Virus record (IMG/VR): IMGVR_UViG_3300031687_000060
Coordinates: 1 to 33,363 of that record
Source: a virus
Direction: 5' to 3' (one strand)
DNA length: 33,363 nt
Shown: in pieces, positions 13,878-21,562 of the stretch
Numbering within the stretch: position 1 is the stretch's first letter
How the letters are laid out: each line of letters begins with the position of its first letter
Translations under genes and position numbers: made by a program
Notes under the pieces: generated by a model
What the model saw: the letters and a program-made list of their open reading frames with translations, nothing else
What the model was told of the DNA's origin: nothing
Databases searched by the model: none

Positions 13878-14621
13878 CTAACTCTTTGCTGGTAAAATGT
13901 ATGTGTACTCGCCTAAGCCACTGTCAATAACAATCTGCATTGCTCCAGCATTAGCAAAACTTACAGTACAATTAGCACTATCACTAAGTCTTAAAATACT
14001 TAATGCTTTATCAATTTCCCACTTCCAGTTACCTGACAGTTCGCCTTCAACATTGTTGTTGATAGGTAGTTTACTTTTGTCTCCAGCACCTTCGCCAATG
14101 CTAAAGAATAAAGCACCGTCTTTGGTACTTGGGGAGAACACAGGTTCAAATCCACCTAACACACCATTGAAGTAACCTAAGTCCTTTAAGTTCTTCTGCG
14201 TAGGTTGAATACTGACATCCCATGGAATATCTTTCATCTTAACAGACTTCAGTTGCTGATTAATAACATCTGCTAACATAAATCTGTAACTACCTGTATG
14301 ACCTTCAGCACTAGAAAAACTAATTTCTACTGGAATGTCATTACCATTTCTTTCTTGAGTCTTTACTTCGACGTTACTACCTTCATCTCCAAACCCTGGA
14401 AACTTTAAGTAGCCGTCTAGTACACTCATTCTGCTTAGACCAACTGTTTGATCTACAAAGTCTGCTACAGGGTTGTGTAGTTTGCCTTTTAGAATAACAG
14501 TTTTATCTGCGTCCATCGCCTCAATCTCAGTACCTTCTGTAGTACCTGTAATTTTAACCATTTCAATGAAGCCTAAAGCATGGGTATGCCTTAACACGTC
14601 TTTAAAAATATCTTTTATCAT
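13878..14621 (-). CDS. 45: Sliding clamp (T4 gp45-like)
   Basis: The clamp encircles DNA as a trimer, tethers gp43 and, in T4, also activates late transcription. The 247-aa protein (T4 gp45 is 228 aa) is beta-rich and acidic with two similar halves: an N-terminal domain with FVDQTVGLSRMSVLDGYL in place of the clamp linker/domain-1 helix and a C-terminal half with WEIDKALSILRLSDSANCTVSFANAG, ending in GEYTYILPAKS, much like the final strand of PCNA-type clamps. The gene directly follows the polymerase gene, as replication genes cluster in T4-like phages. Primary sequence similarity to T4 gp45 is low, so the call depends on length, pattern and neighbour. The start has a GAGGTG ribosome-binding site. 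Confidence 0.7.
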   Translation of the reverse strand: MIKDIFKDVLRHTHALGFIEMVKITGTTEGTEIEAMDADKTVILKGKLHNPVADFVDQTVGLSRMSVLDGYLKFPGFGDEGSNVEVKTQERNGNDIPVEISFSSAEGHTGSYRFMLADVINQQLKSVKMKDIPWDVSIQPTQKNLKDLGYFNGVLGGFEPVFSPSTKDGALFFSIGEGAGDKSKLPINNNVEGELSGNWKWEIDKALSILRLSDSANCTVSFANAGAMQIVIDSGLGEYTYILPAKS

Positions 14622-14651
14622 CTCTTGTCACCTCTTTGTGTAAAGTAATTA

Positions 14652-14671
14652 TTTAGGTCTTTTCGCCTAAA
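14652..14671 (-). promoter_or_regulatory. Short hairpin in the polymerase-clamp intergenic leader
   Basis: Read on the minus strand, TTTAGG, an eight-base A-rich loop and CCTAAA form a short stem-loop about 30 bases ahead of the clamp ATG. The stem is only six pairs, so it may be a weak RNA structure or coincidence. T4 regulates replication genes through RNA operators, which is why it is listed. The 90-base gap contains no other gene or promoter that I can see. Confidence 0.3.
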
Positions 14672-14711
14672 AAGTTTATAAATCCTGGCCGTTTGATACC
14701 TAACGACCATC

Positions 14712-17420
14712 TTAATCATCGAATTCAAACAAACTATGGAATGTACTAGTAGTGTCTGTCGCTGACAGATCCCACTTTAACACACCTAATAAGTTTTCTA
14801 CCTTCTTATCGATGACTGCTTTTTCCATTGCGTCCTCGTCAAAAGGCATTTCTTTGAACCAATCTGGTAATTGTAATTCGTCTGTAGGATAAGCAATGCT
14901 GGTATAACCCATATTGTTACTCTTAAGTCGACATACAATCACTTTCATACCATCAGTAATTGGCATACTGTAGGCATCACTATTTGCTAATAACATGTTA
15001 TTCCAATTAATACTTGCTCTAACATGTCCAGGTATCATTACCTTAGTGTTCTCATCTTTTAGTTTCTCTAACTTATACAGACTAGCACTCTTATTCATAG
15101 TAAATGCTTTGTTGTATGCTTCTGTATAATGTGTTAGGTTGTTTACCCTCTTTGGCATTCCTTTCATCCAAGGGTCCATTACTTTGAAACCGTTTTTAAA
15201 TTCTCTTACAGTTGCTAGTACATCATTTTCTGTACCGCCATCTAGTGTTAATGTTAATACGTCACTTAAGAAGTCTTGTACAAACTCAGGCGTATCAGAT
15301 CTTTTAATATCTAGACCCATAACTTTTAGTTTACCACCCGGTGGTTGGTACCCTTCAATGTCCAGTACATTAATCGCATAACGCTTCTTGGTAATAAACA
15401 AGCCTGCTCTACCAACTACTTCTCTACCTGCTTTTAATATATCACCTGATGACTTTGGAATGTTAAATGCCTGCTTGGCAAACTTTGGAAACGAATCACT
15501 AACTGTATCGGATATGTTATCATAAAGTGCGATAGCACTCTCCATATCTAATTCTAAATTTTGTTCTTTGCTGATTGTGTCAGCACTAAAGTATACAGAG
15601 TCAGTGTCACCATACACAATAGTATCGCCTGTATGGTCATAACTACCAGTCATCATCTTATTTGTTTCAGCACCCATGTGTCTAGTAATTGCTCTACCAG
15701 TAAGTGTAGTTGATTGTCCAATCCTATGATCAAAGAATCTACTACCTGGATTACAAATAGCACCGTATGTACTGTTAAGTAAAATCTTTCTAACCAACTG
15801 CCTCTTATCCCAAAAGGCTATATCAGCCGGGTCAGTTGCTTCTTTCTTTTTCTTTTGTAGTTGCTGTCTTTCGCTGTACCAACGCTCTAGCAGTCCTGGA
15901 ATAACACCTTGTACGTCTGTTCTAAAGATTGTACCATTAGCACTAATACACCAAGGCTCTTTGCTGTTAAACAACATGTTATACACGTCGCCACCTGTTA
16001 CATTAACTTCGGTTCCGTCTTCTAAATCTAATACAATCGGCCTATCAATGTCTTTGCTCATTACTAGTTCGTATTCATTACTGCCAAACTTGCCAGCCCA
16101 CGCATCAGCAAACGATTTCTTGTCTAGTTGTATGCTTGACTTAATTTCAGAGTTAGTATACTCTTGTCTAAGTTGCCCAACTACTGTTTCGGGTGCCATA
16201 TTCAATGCTCTAATAACACTAGGATACAAGGAGTTAATGTCCATTGATCCTATCCACTGATGTATGCCTTTCTTAGGGAATGCCACATAGGCACCTGCTA
16301 CTGTATGCCCCCATGGGTTATCGGAGTCCTTGCCTCGTTTCCTATCTGGTATAACCATGTTACGTCTATGTGCTTCGTTGATAATAGCCGAGTCAATTGT
16401 TTGTACCGCTCCCATTGTTACTGGAAGTAAAACTGTATTCTGATGTGCTATTTCACTAGCAAGACTAATAAACTGTAACTTGTCATCAATCTTCTTAAGC
16501 AACATTGTATCTTGTATGTTATATTCTAAGAACATTTCAAAGTCATGATTATAAAGTCTATCTAAACTACCTTCGTATGGAACTTTCTTTTCACCAACTT
16601 CCATTTCGCCAATGTAATCTAATCTGTAACTGTGACGTTCTTCATAGTTATATTTTCTATAAAGTTGTAAGTAGTCTAAGTGTACACGACCAACTAAGTC
16701 ATATGTCTGTGTGTCTTTGCCATACATGATGTATTCACGTTTAACTACGTTCTTATCTAGTAAGCATAGACGCCTTGTTTCGCTTTTGCCAAGTACCTTA
16801 ATGATTCTATTAACAGTATAAGGGATATCATAACCCTCACTGTTCCAGCCACTAAGCACATCAGCATCTTCAATAAGCGACAAGAACGCATCTAGCATAC
16901 CTGCTTCGTCTTTAAACAGTATAGTGTTGCCTACCTTCTTTGCTATCTCTTGTGCCTGTGTCCAGTTTAATGTCTTAGGCGGAACTGCTACACAAATAAC
17001 TTGATCCATCCAGTCTAAGTATACACTGATACTAGTAATAGGTGTAAACGCATCTTCAGGTGAACTGTAACCCTCTTCTGGATCAAAGTCTACCTCAATA
17101 TCAAAGAAGCACTTATGTAAGGCAGGAGCCTCTTCGCCTAAGTACTGTTCTGCCAACACTCTGTTAACAGGCTTAATGTCGCTTTCGTATGTTTGTCTAT
17201 TTTGATATAATGCGGTATTACGTTTAAAGTCTTTCCAGTTAGATGCTACGACCTTACTGACAGGATTACCATGGATGCTACGTTCTTTGCCTTTTGGATC
17301 ATCTATATAAAAATAGTATCGCATAGGATGATCAATGATCTTTCTTTCGCCACTCTTAGTGCGTTCTACCACACGAACAATGCCGTTTTTTTGATCAAAT
17401 ACTGCGTCAACGTAACTCAA
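14712..17420 (-). CDS. 43: DNA polymerase, family B (T4 gp43-like)
   Basis: The replicative polymerase with 3'-5' proofreading. The 902-aa length matches T4 gp43 (898 aa). Exonuclease motifs: FFDIEVDF (D107, E109) and VLSGWNSEGYDIPY (ExoII), with a later NIQDTMLL (ExoIII region). Polymerase motifs: SMDINSLYPS (motif A, near residues 391-400), KILLNSTYGAI (motif B, near 543-553), and YGDTDSVYF (motif C, near 600-608). The C-terminus has an FHSLFEFDD tail that fits a clamp-binding peptide. The start codon is TTG directly after the upstream TAA, with AGAGGA 8 bases away. The MSYVDAVFDQKN beginning agrees with marine T4-like polymerases. Confidence 0.97.
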   Translation of the reverse strand: MSYVDAVFDQKNGIVRVVERTKSGERKIIDHPMRYYFYIDDPKGKERSIHGNPVSKVVASNWKDFKRNTALYQNRQTYESDIKPVNRVLAEQYLGEEAPALHKCFFDIEVDFDPEEGYSSPEDAFTPITSISVYLDWMDQVICVAVPPKTLNWTQAQEIAKKVGNTILFKDEAGMLDAFLSLIEDADVLSGWNSEGYDIPYTVNRIIKVLGKSETRRLCLLDKNVVKREYIMYGKDTQTYDLVGRVHLDYLQLYRKYNYEERHSYRLDYIGEMEVGEKKVPYEGSLDRLYNHDFEMFLEYNIQDTMLLKKIDDKLQFISLASEIAHQNTVLLPVTMGAVQTIDSAIINEAHRRNMVIPDRKRGKDSDNPWGHTVAGAYVAFPKKGIHQWIGSMDINSLYPSVIRALNMAPETVVGQLRQEYTNSEIKSSIQLDKKSFADAWAGKFGSNEYELVMSKDIDRPIVLDLEDGTEVNVTGGDVYNMLFNSKEPWCISANGTIFRTDVQGVIPGLLERWYSERQQLQKKKKEATDPADIAFWDKRQLVRKILLNSTYGAICNPGSRFFDHRIGQSTTLTGRAITRHMGAETNKMMTGSYDHTGDTIVYGDTDSVYFSADTISKEQNLELDMESAIALYDNISDTVSDSFPKFAKQAFNIPKSSGDILKAGREVVGRAGLFITKKRYAINVLDIEGYQPPGGKLKVMGLDIKRSDTPEFVQDFLSDVLTLTLDGGTENDVLATVREFKNGFKVMDPWMKGMPKRVNNLTHYTEAYNKAFTMNKSASLYKLEKLKDENTKVMIPGHVRASINWNNMLLANSDAYSMPITDGMKVIVCRLKSNNMGYTSIAYPTDELQLPDWFKEMPFDEDAMEKAVIDKKVENLLGVLKWDLSATDTTSTFHSLFEFDD

Positions 17421-17693
17421 TTACCAATTCCTCTTGTAGTCTAGATCATTTATCTGATCTGAAAACTTTAGCATAAACTTCATTTGACTTGCCTCTGATA
17501 TAAATTGTGCGTACACACTAGCAGTAGGTCTGTAACTGCTTTCAAAGTCAACCACTTTACTAAATGTAGTGTTTTTAAAACTAAAGAATGGTATCATCGC
17601 ATCATGTAATCGCTCTTCATATATATGTTCGTAGTCCGCATCTTCAGTCCACGGCATATCGAATAAATGTACTTTGTCTTTAGTCAGATTCAT
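17421..17693 (-). CDS. Hypothetical protein upstream of gp43 (90 aa)
   Basis: A small soluble protein with many aromatic and acidic residues (LFDMPWTEDADYEHIYEERLHD) and a C-terminal helix containing MKFMLKFSDQI. It lacks a signal or membrane segment. Its stop is directly followed by the TTG of the polymerase gene, so their translation is probably coupled. It is not similar in pattern to RegA, which often lies near gp43. It is the first gene behind the promoter at 17701-17728. Function unknown. Confidence 0.75.
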   Translation of the reverse strand: MNLTKDKVHLFDMPWTEDADYEHIYEERLHDAMIPFFSFKNTTFSKVVDFESSYRPTASVYAQFISEASQMKFMLKFSDQINDLDYKRNW

Positions 17694-17700
17694 ATTGCAC

Positions 17701-17728
17701 AGTATAACAGATAGATCTGTTTTGTCAA
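17701..17728 (-). promoter_or_regulatory. Sigma70 promoter with palindromic spacer, upstream of gp43 operon
   Basis: On the minus strand, -35 TTGACA (17723-17728) and -10 TATACT (17701-17706) are separated by 16 bases. The spacer is largely filled by a perfect inverted repeat AACAGAT-2-ATCTGTT (17706-17721) overlapping the -10 box edge. This is the geometry of an operator bound by a dimeric repressor. It would control the 90-aa gene, gp43, the clamp, dpdA and downstream genes. Confidence 0.8.
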
Positions 17729-17751
17729 CCTATTTTTCAGTTAAGTGTTGT

Positions 17752-18018
17752 TTATAATTTGTCTTTACCGACGGCGGCTAAAATAGTTTCTAGTGCGTCG
17801 AACTTATCGTACTCATCAGTAAACGATGCCTTGTGAGCAACTTTAACCGCTTTCATAAGTACAGCAGGTTTGAGATCCATTTCTTCAGCGATTGCTTTCA
17901 CTGTCTCTCTTAAACCTACTTGTAGTGAATCAACTTCATAAAGAACTTGATCACCTTCTTTGATTAATTTGTCAAGCCTTGCGACTTCTTCTGTATTAAA
18001 TGTTTTATTAAATGCCAT
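17752..18018 (-). CDS. dsbA: DsbA-like small DNA-binding protein (88 aa)
   Basis: In T4, DsbA is an 89-residue dsDNA-binding protein that binds late promoters. This 88-aa protein has the same size and plan: a charged N-terminal helix (TEEVARLDKLIKEGDQVL), then LRETVKAIAEEMDLKPAVLMKAVKVAHK, and an acidic end (TDEYDKFDALETILAAVG). The block K/E-rich helix followed by D-x-K-P-x-x-x-x-K resembles the T4 order G-V-D-G-K-M-F-N-R-L. It has both an early-type promoter and an AATAAATA octamer upstream. Assignment is by length and pattern. Confidence 0.6.
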   Translation of the reverse strand: MAFNKTFNTEEVARLDKLIKEGDQVLYEVDSLQVGLRETVKAIAEEMDLKPAVLMKAVKVAHKASFTDEYDKFDALETILAAVGKDKL

Positions 18019-18036
18019 AAATTTGTTTCCTACATA

Positions 18037-18044
18037 TATTTATT
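18037..18044 (-). promoter_or_regulatory. Possible late promoter octamer (AATAAATA)
   Basis: AATAAATA on the minus strand lies 18 bases upstream of the dsbA-like ATG. It is one base from the GATAAATA octamers before the structural genes and from the T4 late consensus TATAAATA. It sits just downstream of an early-type promoter, which would allow expression in both phases. An eight-base AT-rich match is weak evidence on its own. Confidence 0.45.
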
Positions 18045-18054
18045 TGGAATAGTT

Positions 18055-18083
18055 AGTATAGCATCAAATTACGGCTAGGTCAA
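18055..18083 (-). promoter_or_regulatory. Sigma70-type promoter for dsbA-like gene
   Basis: On the minus strand, -35 TTGACC (18078-18083) and -10 TATACT (18055-18060) have 17-base spacing. The spacer begins with the TAG stop of the upstream gene (18075-18077). It has no CCAY-RTGG repeat and so probably lacks the shared operator. It is suitably placed for the 88-aa gene with about 30 bases of leader. Confidence 0.75.
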
Positions 18084-19256
18084 GAACTTTTGTAAAAATT
18101 GTTCCCATTCGTCTAAAATTATGTGGTGACTATATAAAATATTACTGTTGTGAATACATTTTTCTAATGTGTTGTTGTCAATACACTCACTGTCAAAGTT
18201 AAGAACACTAGAACAAATGCTGTCAAATTGATTATCATACGGGTCATGTATTTCATCAAACAGTTCAAAGCCTAAATCTTGTAAGTAGTTAGGGTTACCC
18301 GGCGCATCAAAACTTATGAATGGATGTCCGTATATCATTGGTGTATATGTTTTTTCTGTTACAAGGTAATCAAATGTACAATCCTCTTTACCACCGTATG
18401 CTGTTTCTGGTATTACTGTAAAGTAACTATTATTATATACAGTGGTTTTCCACCTATTCATATTATAGAAATATTCATGTGGGTATTCAGTTAGTGTGTA
18501 TTTTTCTGCTAAGTCTTTAATATGGTCTTTGAGTCGTTCGCGCCAATTGGCATTCCCCAGCATTGGAGCATCGCCGATAGATATATAGTTGTCATCTATG
18601 TTATTATCAATACAGTAGTTTAGGAAATCCATGCGGTATTGCCTATGGGGTGCACCTAAACATGCTATAAAGTTTTTATTTTTCTCTTGGTTGAATTGCG
18701 ATGTTATATGCTTGTCGCTGTATACTTTTTTAAAATCATCTGTGCCTAAGTAACCAACATTACTAGTAGCGTCTACTCTATTGAGTAACCAAAAGTTTAA
18801 GTCCTGATTATGTATAACACCAAAGTTTGAAGTATCTATACCTTTGTCATTTAACACCTCTTTAAACTCACTTAACAAAACATCGCTGTCATATGCTTCG
18901 TCTACGTCATCAAACAGCACTACGGACCCTTGTAGTGCTTTACAATGCTCTATAGTCAAGTACCTTAGTTGTGTGTACTCAATGACAATAATGTCGCAAC
19001 TACTTACATGATCAATAAGTATTTTATCAACACTGATGCGATGATATCTATTTAGAAAGGGTAGGTATTTTTTTAATAAGAATGTTGTGTTGGGTTCATA
19101 GTGTAAGGCATGTCTATTGTAATGATAGCCTTTAAGATGTAAGTTAGGCTCTTGCTCTATAGTTCTTACTTCTCGCCCACCATAGAATTGGTTGTGCTTT
19201 ACATCATTACTTAAATTACTAACAGGCGAGAAAACACCTATTTTTAGTTCAATCAT
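18075..19256 (-). CDS. Glycosyltransferase-like protein (393 aa)
   Basis: The longest frame begins at 19286, but ATG 19256 (MIELKIGVFSP) overlaps the upstream stop as TAATG and is preferred. The C-terminal third has the pattern FTVIPETAYGG...FDYLVTEKTYTPMIYGHPFISFDAPG, then LGFELFDE, which resembles the E-K-T-x-x-P-x-x-x-G-x-P-F-I donor-binding segment of GT10/exostosin-type glycosyltransferases common in marine viruses. The N-terminal half has VVLFDDVDEAYDSD. It probably transfers a sugar, with acceptor unknown. It lies between small unknown genes and the DsbA-like gene. Family-level call is moderate. Confidence 0.6.
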   Translation of the reverse strand: MIELKIGVFSPVSNLSNDVKHNQFYGGREVRTIEQEPNLHLKGYHYNRHALHYEPNTTFLLKKYLPFLNRYHRISVDKILIDHVSSCDIIVIEYTQLRYLTIEHCKALQGSVVLFDDVDEAYDSDVLLSEFKEVLNDKGIDTSNFGVIHNQDLNFWLLNRVDATSNVGYLGTDDFKKVYSDKHITSQFNQEKNKNFIACLGAPHRQYRMDFLNYCIDNNIDDNYISIGDAPMLGNANWRERLKDHIKDLAEKYTLTEYPHEYFYNMNRWKTTVYNNSYFTVIPETAYGGKEDCTFDYLVTEKTYTPMIYGHPFISFDAPGNPNYLQDLGFELFDEIHDPYDNQFDSICSSVLNFDSECIDNNTLEKCIHNSNILYSHHIILDEWEQFLQKFLT

Positions 19257-19561
19257 TAGTTTTCTGTGCTGGCTTCGAAATCCCAATTTTCAACGTTAAG
19301 TTCGTCAGCAAGTATATCCGCAATTTGCGTACCTTCTTGTGCCGATATGTCTTCCTGGGTAAGTACTTCGTATACTTGCACGTCGTCTGATTCATAGTGG
19401 ATAACTTCTGCTTTAACTTTGTTACCACCTCCGTCAAAGGATGAAAACACTTTTGTTGGTGTTACACTTTGAACAATATCAAAAAAGTCGACAATATCAG
19501 CACGTGATATTTCGTTCTCTGTGACGATTCTTACAAAGTGTTTTCTAACCTTATCTACCAT
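19256..19561 (-). CDS. Hypothetical protein (101 aa)
   Basis: A soluble, acidic protein starting MVDKVRKHFVRIVTEN. It has an early helix-strand region, a GGGNKVKAEVIHYESDD stretch that may be a loop followed by strands, and an acidic helical tail. No active-site motif, signal or membrane segment is seen. It sits 5 bases after the EF-hand membrane protein gene and overlaps the glycosyltransferase-like gene. The family is not recognised. Confidence 0.7.
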   Translation of the reverse strand: MVDKVRKHFVRIVTENEISRADIVDFFDIVQSVTPTKVFSSFDGGGNKVKAEVIHYESDDVQVYEVLTQEDISAQEGTQIADILADELNVENWDFEASTEN

Positions 19562-19566
19562 ATTAC

Positions 19567-19893
19567 TTACTTACCTTTACTATATGCTTGTGAACCAAAG
19601 AACGCGGCTACAATACCAGCAACTGCTACAAAGTATGTAGCGGCCATATCACCAAGTATAGCACCTGCTGAATCTAACCCTGCCAATAATGCTAATACCA
19701 CAGCAAATGGATATAATAATAATCCGCCTAACGCAAACCATGTCATGCTTCTTTGAGCATCACGCATCGCATCAGCATCTTCGAGTTCTTTTCTTTTGAA
19801 CTCCATGTACATTGCTTCTTCGGCCTTTGAAACTTTTCCATCACCATTTGTGTCAGCGGGATGATGTATCGCTGTATTACTTTCCTCTGCCAT
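19567..19893 (-). CDS. EF-hand-containing two-helix membrane protein (possible holin)
   Basis: The N-terminal part has a complete EF-hand loop, DTNGDGKVSKAE (residues 14-25), with D14, N16, D18, S22 and E25 at calcium-coordinating positions. It is followed by a charged helix and then two membrane segments, about residues 51-72 and 84-103, with short loop and a KGK tail. Size and two-helix plan suit a class II holin, and no other holin candidate is seen in this late region, but lysozyme lies 13 kb away. Calcium binding could tune its activity in seawater. A virion or host-membrane role is equally possible. Confidence 0.65.
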   Translation of the reverse strand: MAEESNTAIHHPADTNGDGKVSKAEEAMYMEFKRKELEDADAMRDAQRSMTWFALGGLLLYPFAVVLALLAGLDSAGAILGDMAATYFVAVAGIVAAFFGSQAYSKGK

Positions 19894-19906
19894 TTATGTT
19901 CTCCTA

Positions 19907-21451
19907 CTAACTTATGACTGCTCTGTCTGTTACTCGTCTCCAACTAGTGCCATCGCTAAATGCCATTATTGGACCACCATTTTCATTTGACACATAAATC
20001 ATGTGCCCTATGTAGGCAGAAGCATCAGGAACCCCTGATACTGTATATCGTGGAAACTCAACTGGTCCTCCACTACTTTCAACTACACCATAGTCGCTGT
20101 TGACTAATGCTGTAACTGATTCTGTTAAATTACCATAGTCAACACTATCTGTTGCTGTGGTTGAAATTGCTCCGTAATCACTTACGGTTTCGAATAAGAT
20201 TGATGATACAGTACCACCGACTGTTACTTTGGCTTCTGCTTCATCATATGTGAATGAGCCACTACTTCCAAGTACTCCCTCATCATTGTATTGTACATGC
20301 GTGTTGCTTCCTGCTGGTGGTAACGTTTTAGCATCAACGTATGCTTTGACTGATTGCTGTGAAGGAAGTCTAGTAGCACTATTGGATGACAAGGTATCCT
20401 CGTCAATTAGTGTTGCTGTTATTCTAGCATCTGCCCTAGCGTCTGTGTAGTACTTGTTAGTACCTTCAGTAATATTAGTTGTGCTAGGTGTCGTAAATGT
20501 TACTCCACCGGAGCCGTTTGTTGTTAATACTTGGTTAGCACTACCATCGCTAGTAGGAAAACTATAAGCACCGTTTACATTAACAGTACCTGTAACTGTT
20601 ATACCTGTAGCAGTTGTAATAAATTTTATGCTACTGTTATGATTTAATTGTTGTCCACCACCGGAACTAAATATTGCTGATGTTTTACTACCTGCTAAGT
20701 TAGTTATTGTAAAGGCACCCGATCTTAATCTTATAGATCCTGTGCCGGCATCGTCGATGTAACTGTTACTACCATCATGATATATTTGTAAGTCGTTACC
20801 AGTACCAAAGTTTAGTTTATTGTTGTCTCCAAACTTGGCAGATGATGTACCACCAGTGACGATTATTGTATTTGCTTTAACAGTATTTGCCGCGCCATTT
20901 GGTTGAATGCTACCTGTTACAGTACCACTTAAATTACCAATGAATGTACCAGCACTTAACGTATCACCGTTAACTGTCCATTCACCTTCATCTTCGTCCC
21001 AACGTATAAACACATTACTTTCAGCACCCCTGTTTACAAGTATGCCTGCGTTTGCTGTGGCTTGTTGATTTGATGCTAAGTCGCTGTTTAAGACAATTTC
21101 GTTATCGGCTATATTGAGAGTTTCTGTATTGATTATTGACTGTGTACCATTAACTGTTAAGTTACCTGATATTACAACATCATCACTAAATGTAGATGCC
21201 TGGTCAACTCTTGCAAAACTTGTACTATTAACACCGTCTACTGTACCTGCGTCAAGCAGATTCCATGTGACACTTTCGCCACTCACCGTTGCTATTTTTA
21301 GTAATGTATTACTAGAATCGAACCAAAGGTCTCCTGTTGAGATTGCACTAACGTCACTAGGGGCGTCAGATGTCCCGTATATTCTAGAACCACGTCTTCC
21401 AATTCTAAAACTACTTTGCGAGGTGCCTTTGGCATTCATAATGATTGCCAT
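19907..21451 (-). CDS. Tail-fibre-like structural protein (514 aa)
   Basis: The protein is rich in Thr, Ser, Gly and Asn and is made of short beta repeats, as in T4-like distal or whisker-type fibres. A segment with ISGNLTVNGTQSI, then NIADNEIVLNSD and NVFIRWDEDEGEWTVNG, and a second with KYYTDARADARITATLIDED followed by LPSQQSVKAYVD, occur in similar form in the 618-aa protein at 24752. The last 60 residues (IGHMIYVSNENGGPIMAFSDGTSWRRVTD) look like a small C-terminal head domain that could bind a receptor. It has its own late promoter at 21536. Virion location is inferred from composition. Confidence 0.8.
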   Translation of the reverse strand: MAIIMNAKGTSQSSFRIGRRGSRIYGTSDAPSDVSAISTGDLWFDSSNTLLKIATVSGESVTWNLLDAGTVDGVNSTSFARVDQASTFSDDVVISGNLTVNGTQSIINTETLNIADNEIVLNSDLASNQQATANAGILVNRGAESNVFIRWDEDEGEWTVNGDTLSAGTFIGNLSGTVTGSIQPNGAANTVKANTIIVTGGTSSAKFGDNNKLNFGTGNDLQIYHDGSNSYIDDAGTGSIRLRSGAFTITNLAGSKTSAIFSSGGGQQLNHNSSIKFITTATGITVTGTVNVNGAYSFPTSDGSANQVLTTNGSGGVTFTTPSTTNITEGTNKYYTDARADARITATLIDEDTLSSNSATRLPSQQSVKAYVDAKTLPPAGSNTHVQYNDEGVLGSSGSFTYDEAEAKVTVGGTVSSILFETVSDYGAISTTATDSVDYGNLTESVTALVNSDYGVVESSGGPVEFPRYTVSGVPDASAYIGHMIYVSNENGGPIMAFSDGTSWRRVTDRAVIS

Positions 21452-21477
21452 TCGTTGCTCTCCGATATATAACCTGT

Positions 21478-21493
21478 CTAGCAGTAATGCTAG
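21478..21493 (-). promoter_or_regulatory. Hairpin in the 5' leader of the 514-aa fibre gene
   Basis: CTAGCA, a four-base loop and TGCTAG form a perfect six-pair stem about 25 bases ahead of the ATG and just upstream of the CGGAGAG ribosome-binding site. It lies inside the leader that would start at the GATAAATA promoter. It might stabilise the mRNA or gate translation; a stem this short could also be chance. Confidence 0.35.
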
Positions 21494-21535
21494 TCTAAAC
21501 TTAAAGTCTAGTCAAATCCAATATGGACTTAACTA

Positions 21536-21543
21536 TATTTATC
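21536..21543 (-). promoter_or_regulatory. T4-like late promoter octamer GATAAATA (514-aa fibre gene)
   Basis: The minus strand reads TGATAAATATAGTTAA here, 84 bases before the fibre ATG at 21451. The same octamer, with the extended form GATAAATATAGTTA, occurs at 26709 before the 618-aa fibre gene. It matches the T4 late consensus TATAAATA in seven positions. The short intergenic region also holds a plus-strand CATAAATA. Confidence 0.75.
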
Positions 21544-21549
21544 ATTTTC

Positions 21550-21557
21550 CATAAATA
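21550..21557 (+). promoter_or_regulatory. Possible late promoter octamer CATAAATA for the plus-strand gene
   Basis: CATAAATA lies on the plus strand five bases before the ATG at 21563. If it acts as a -10 element, the transcript would begin at or near the start codon and be leaderless. No Shine-Dalgarno sequence is visible upstream, which agrees with that reading. The AT-rich context makes the match only suggestive. Confidence 0.4.
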
Positions 21558-21562
21558 TATGT

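Noticed and set aside
17421-17693. RegA translational repressor next to gp43
   Set aside because: At 90 aa it is shorter than RegA (about 122 aa) and lacks its pattern of basic and aromatic residues.
18075-19286. Start at 19286 for the glycosyltransferase-like protein
   Set aside because: It overlaps the 101-aa gene by 31 bases; ATG 19256 forms a TAATG junction as elsewhere in the window.
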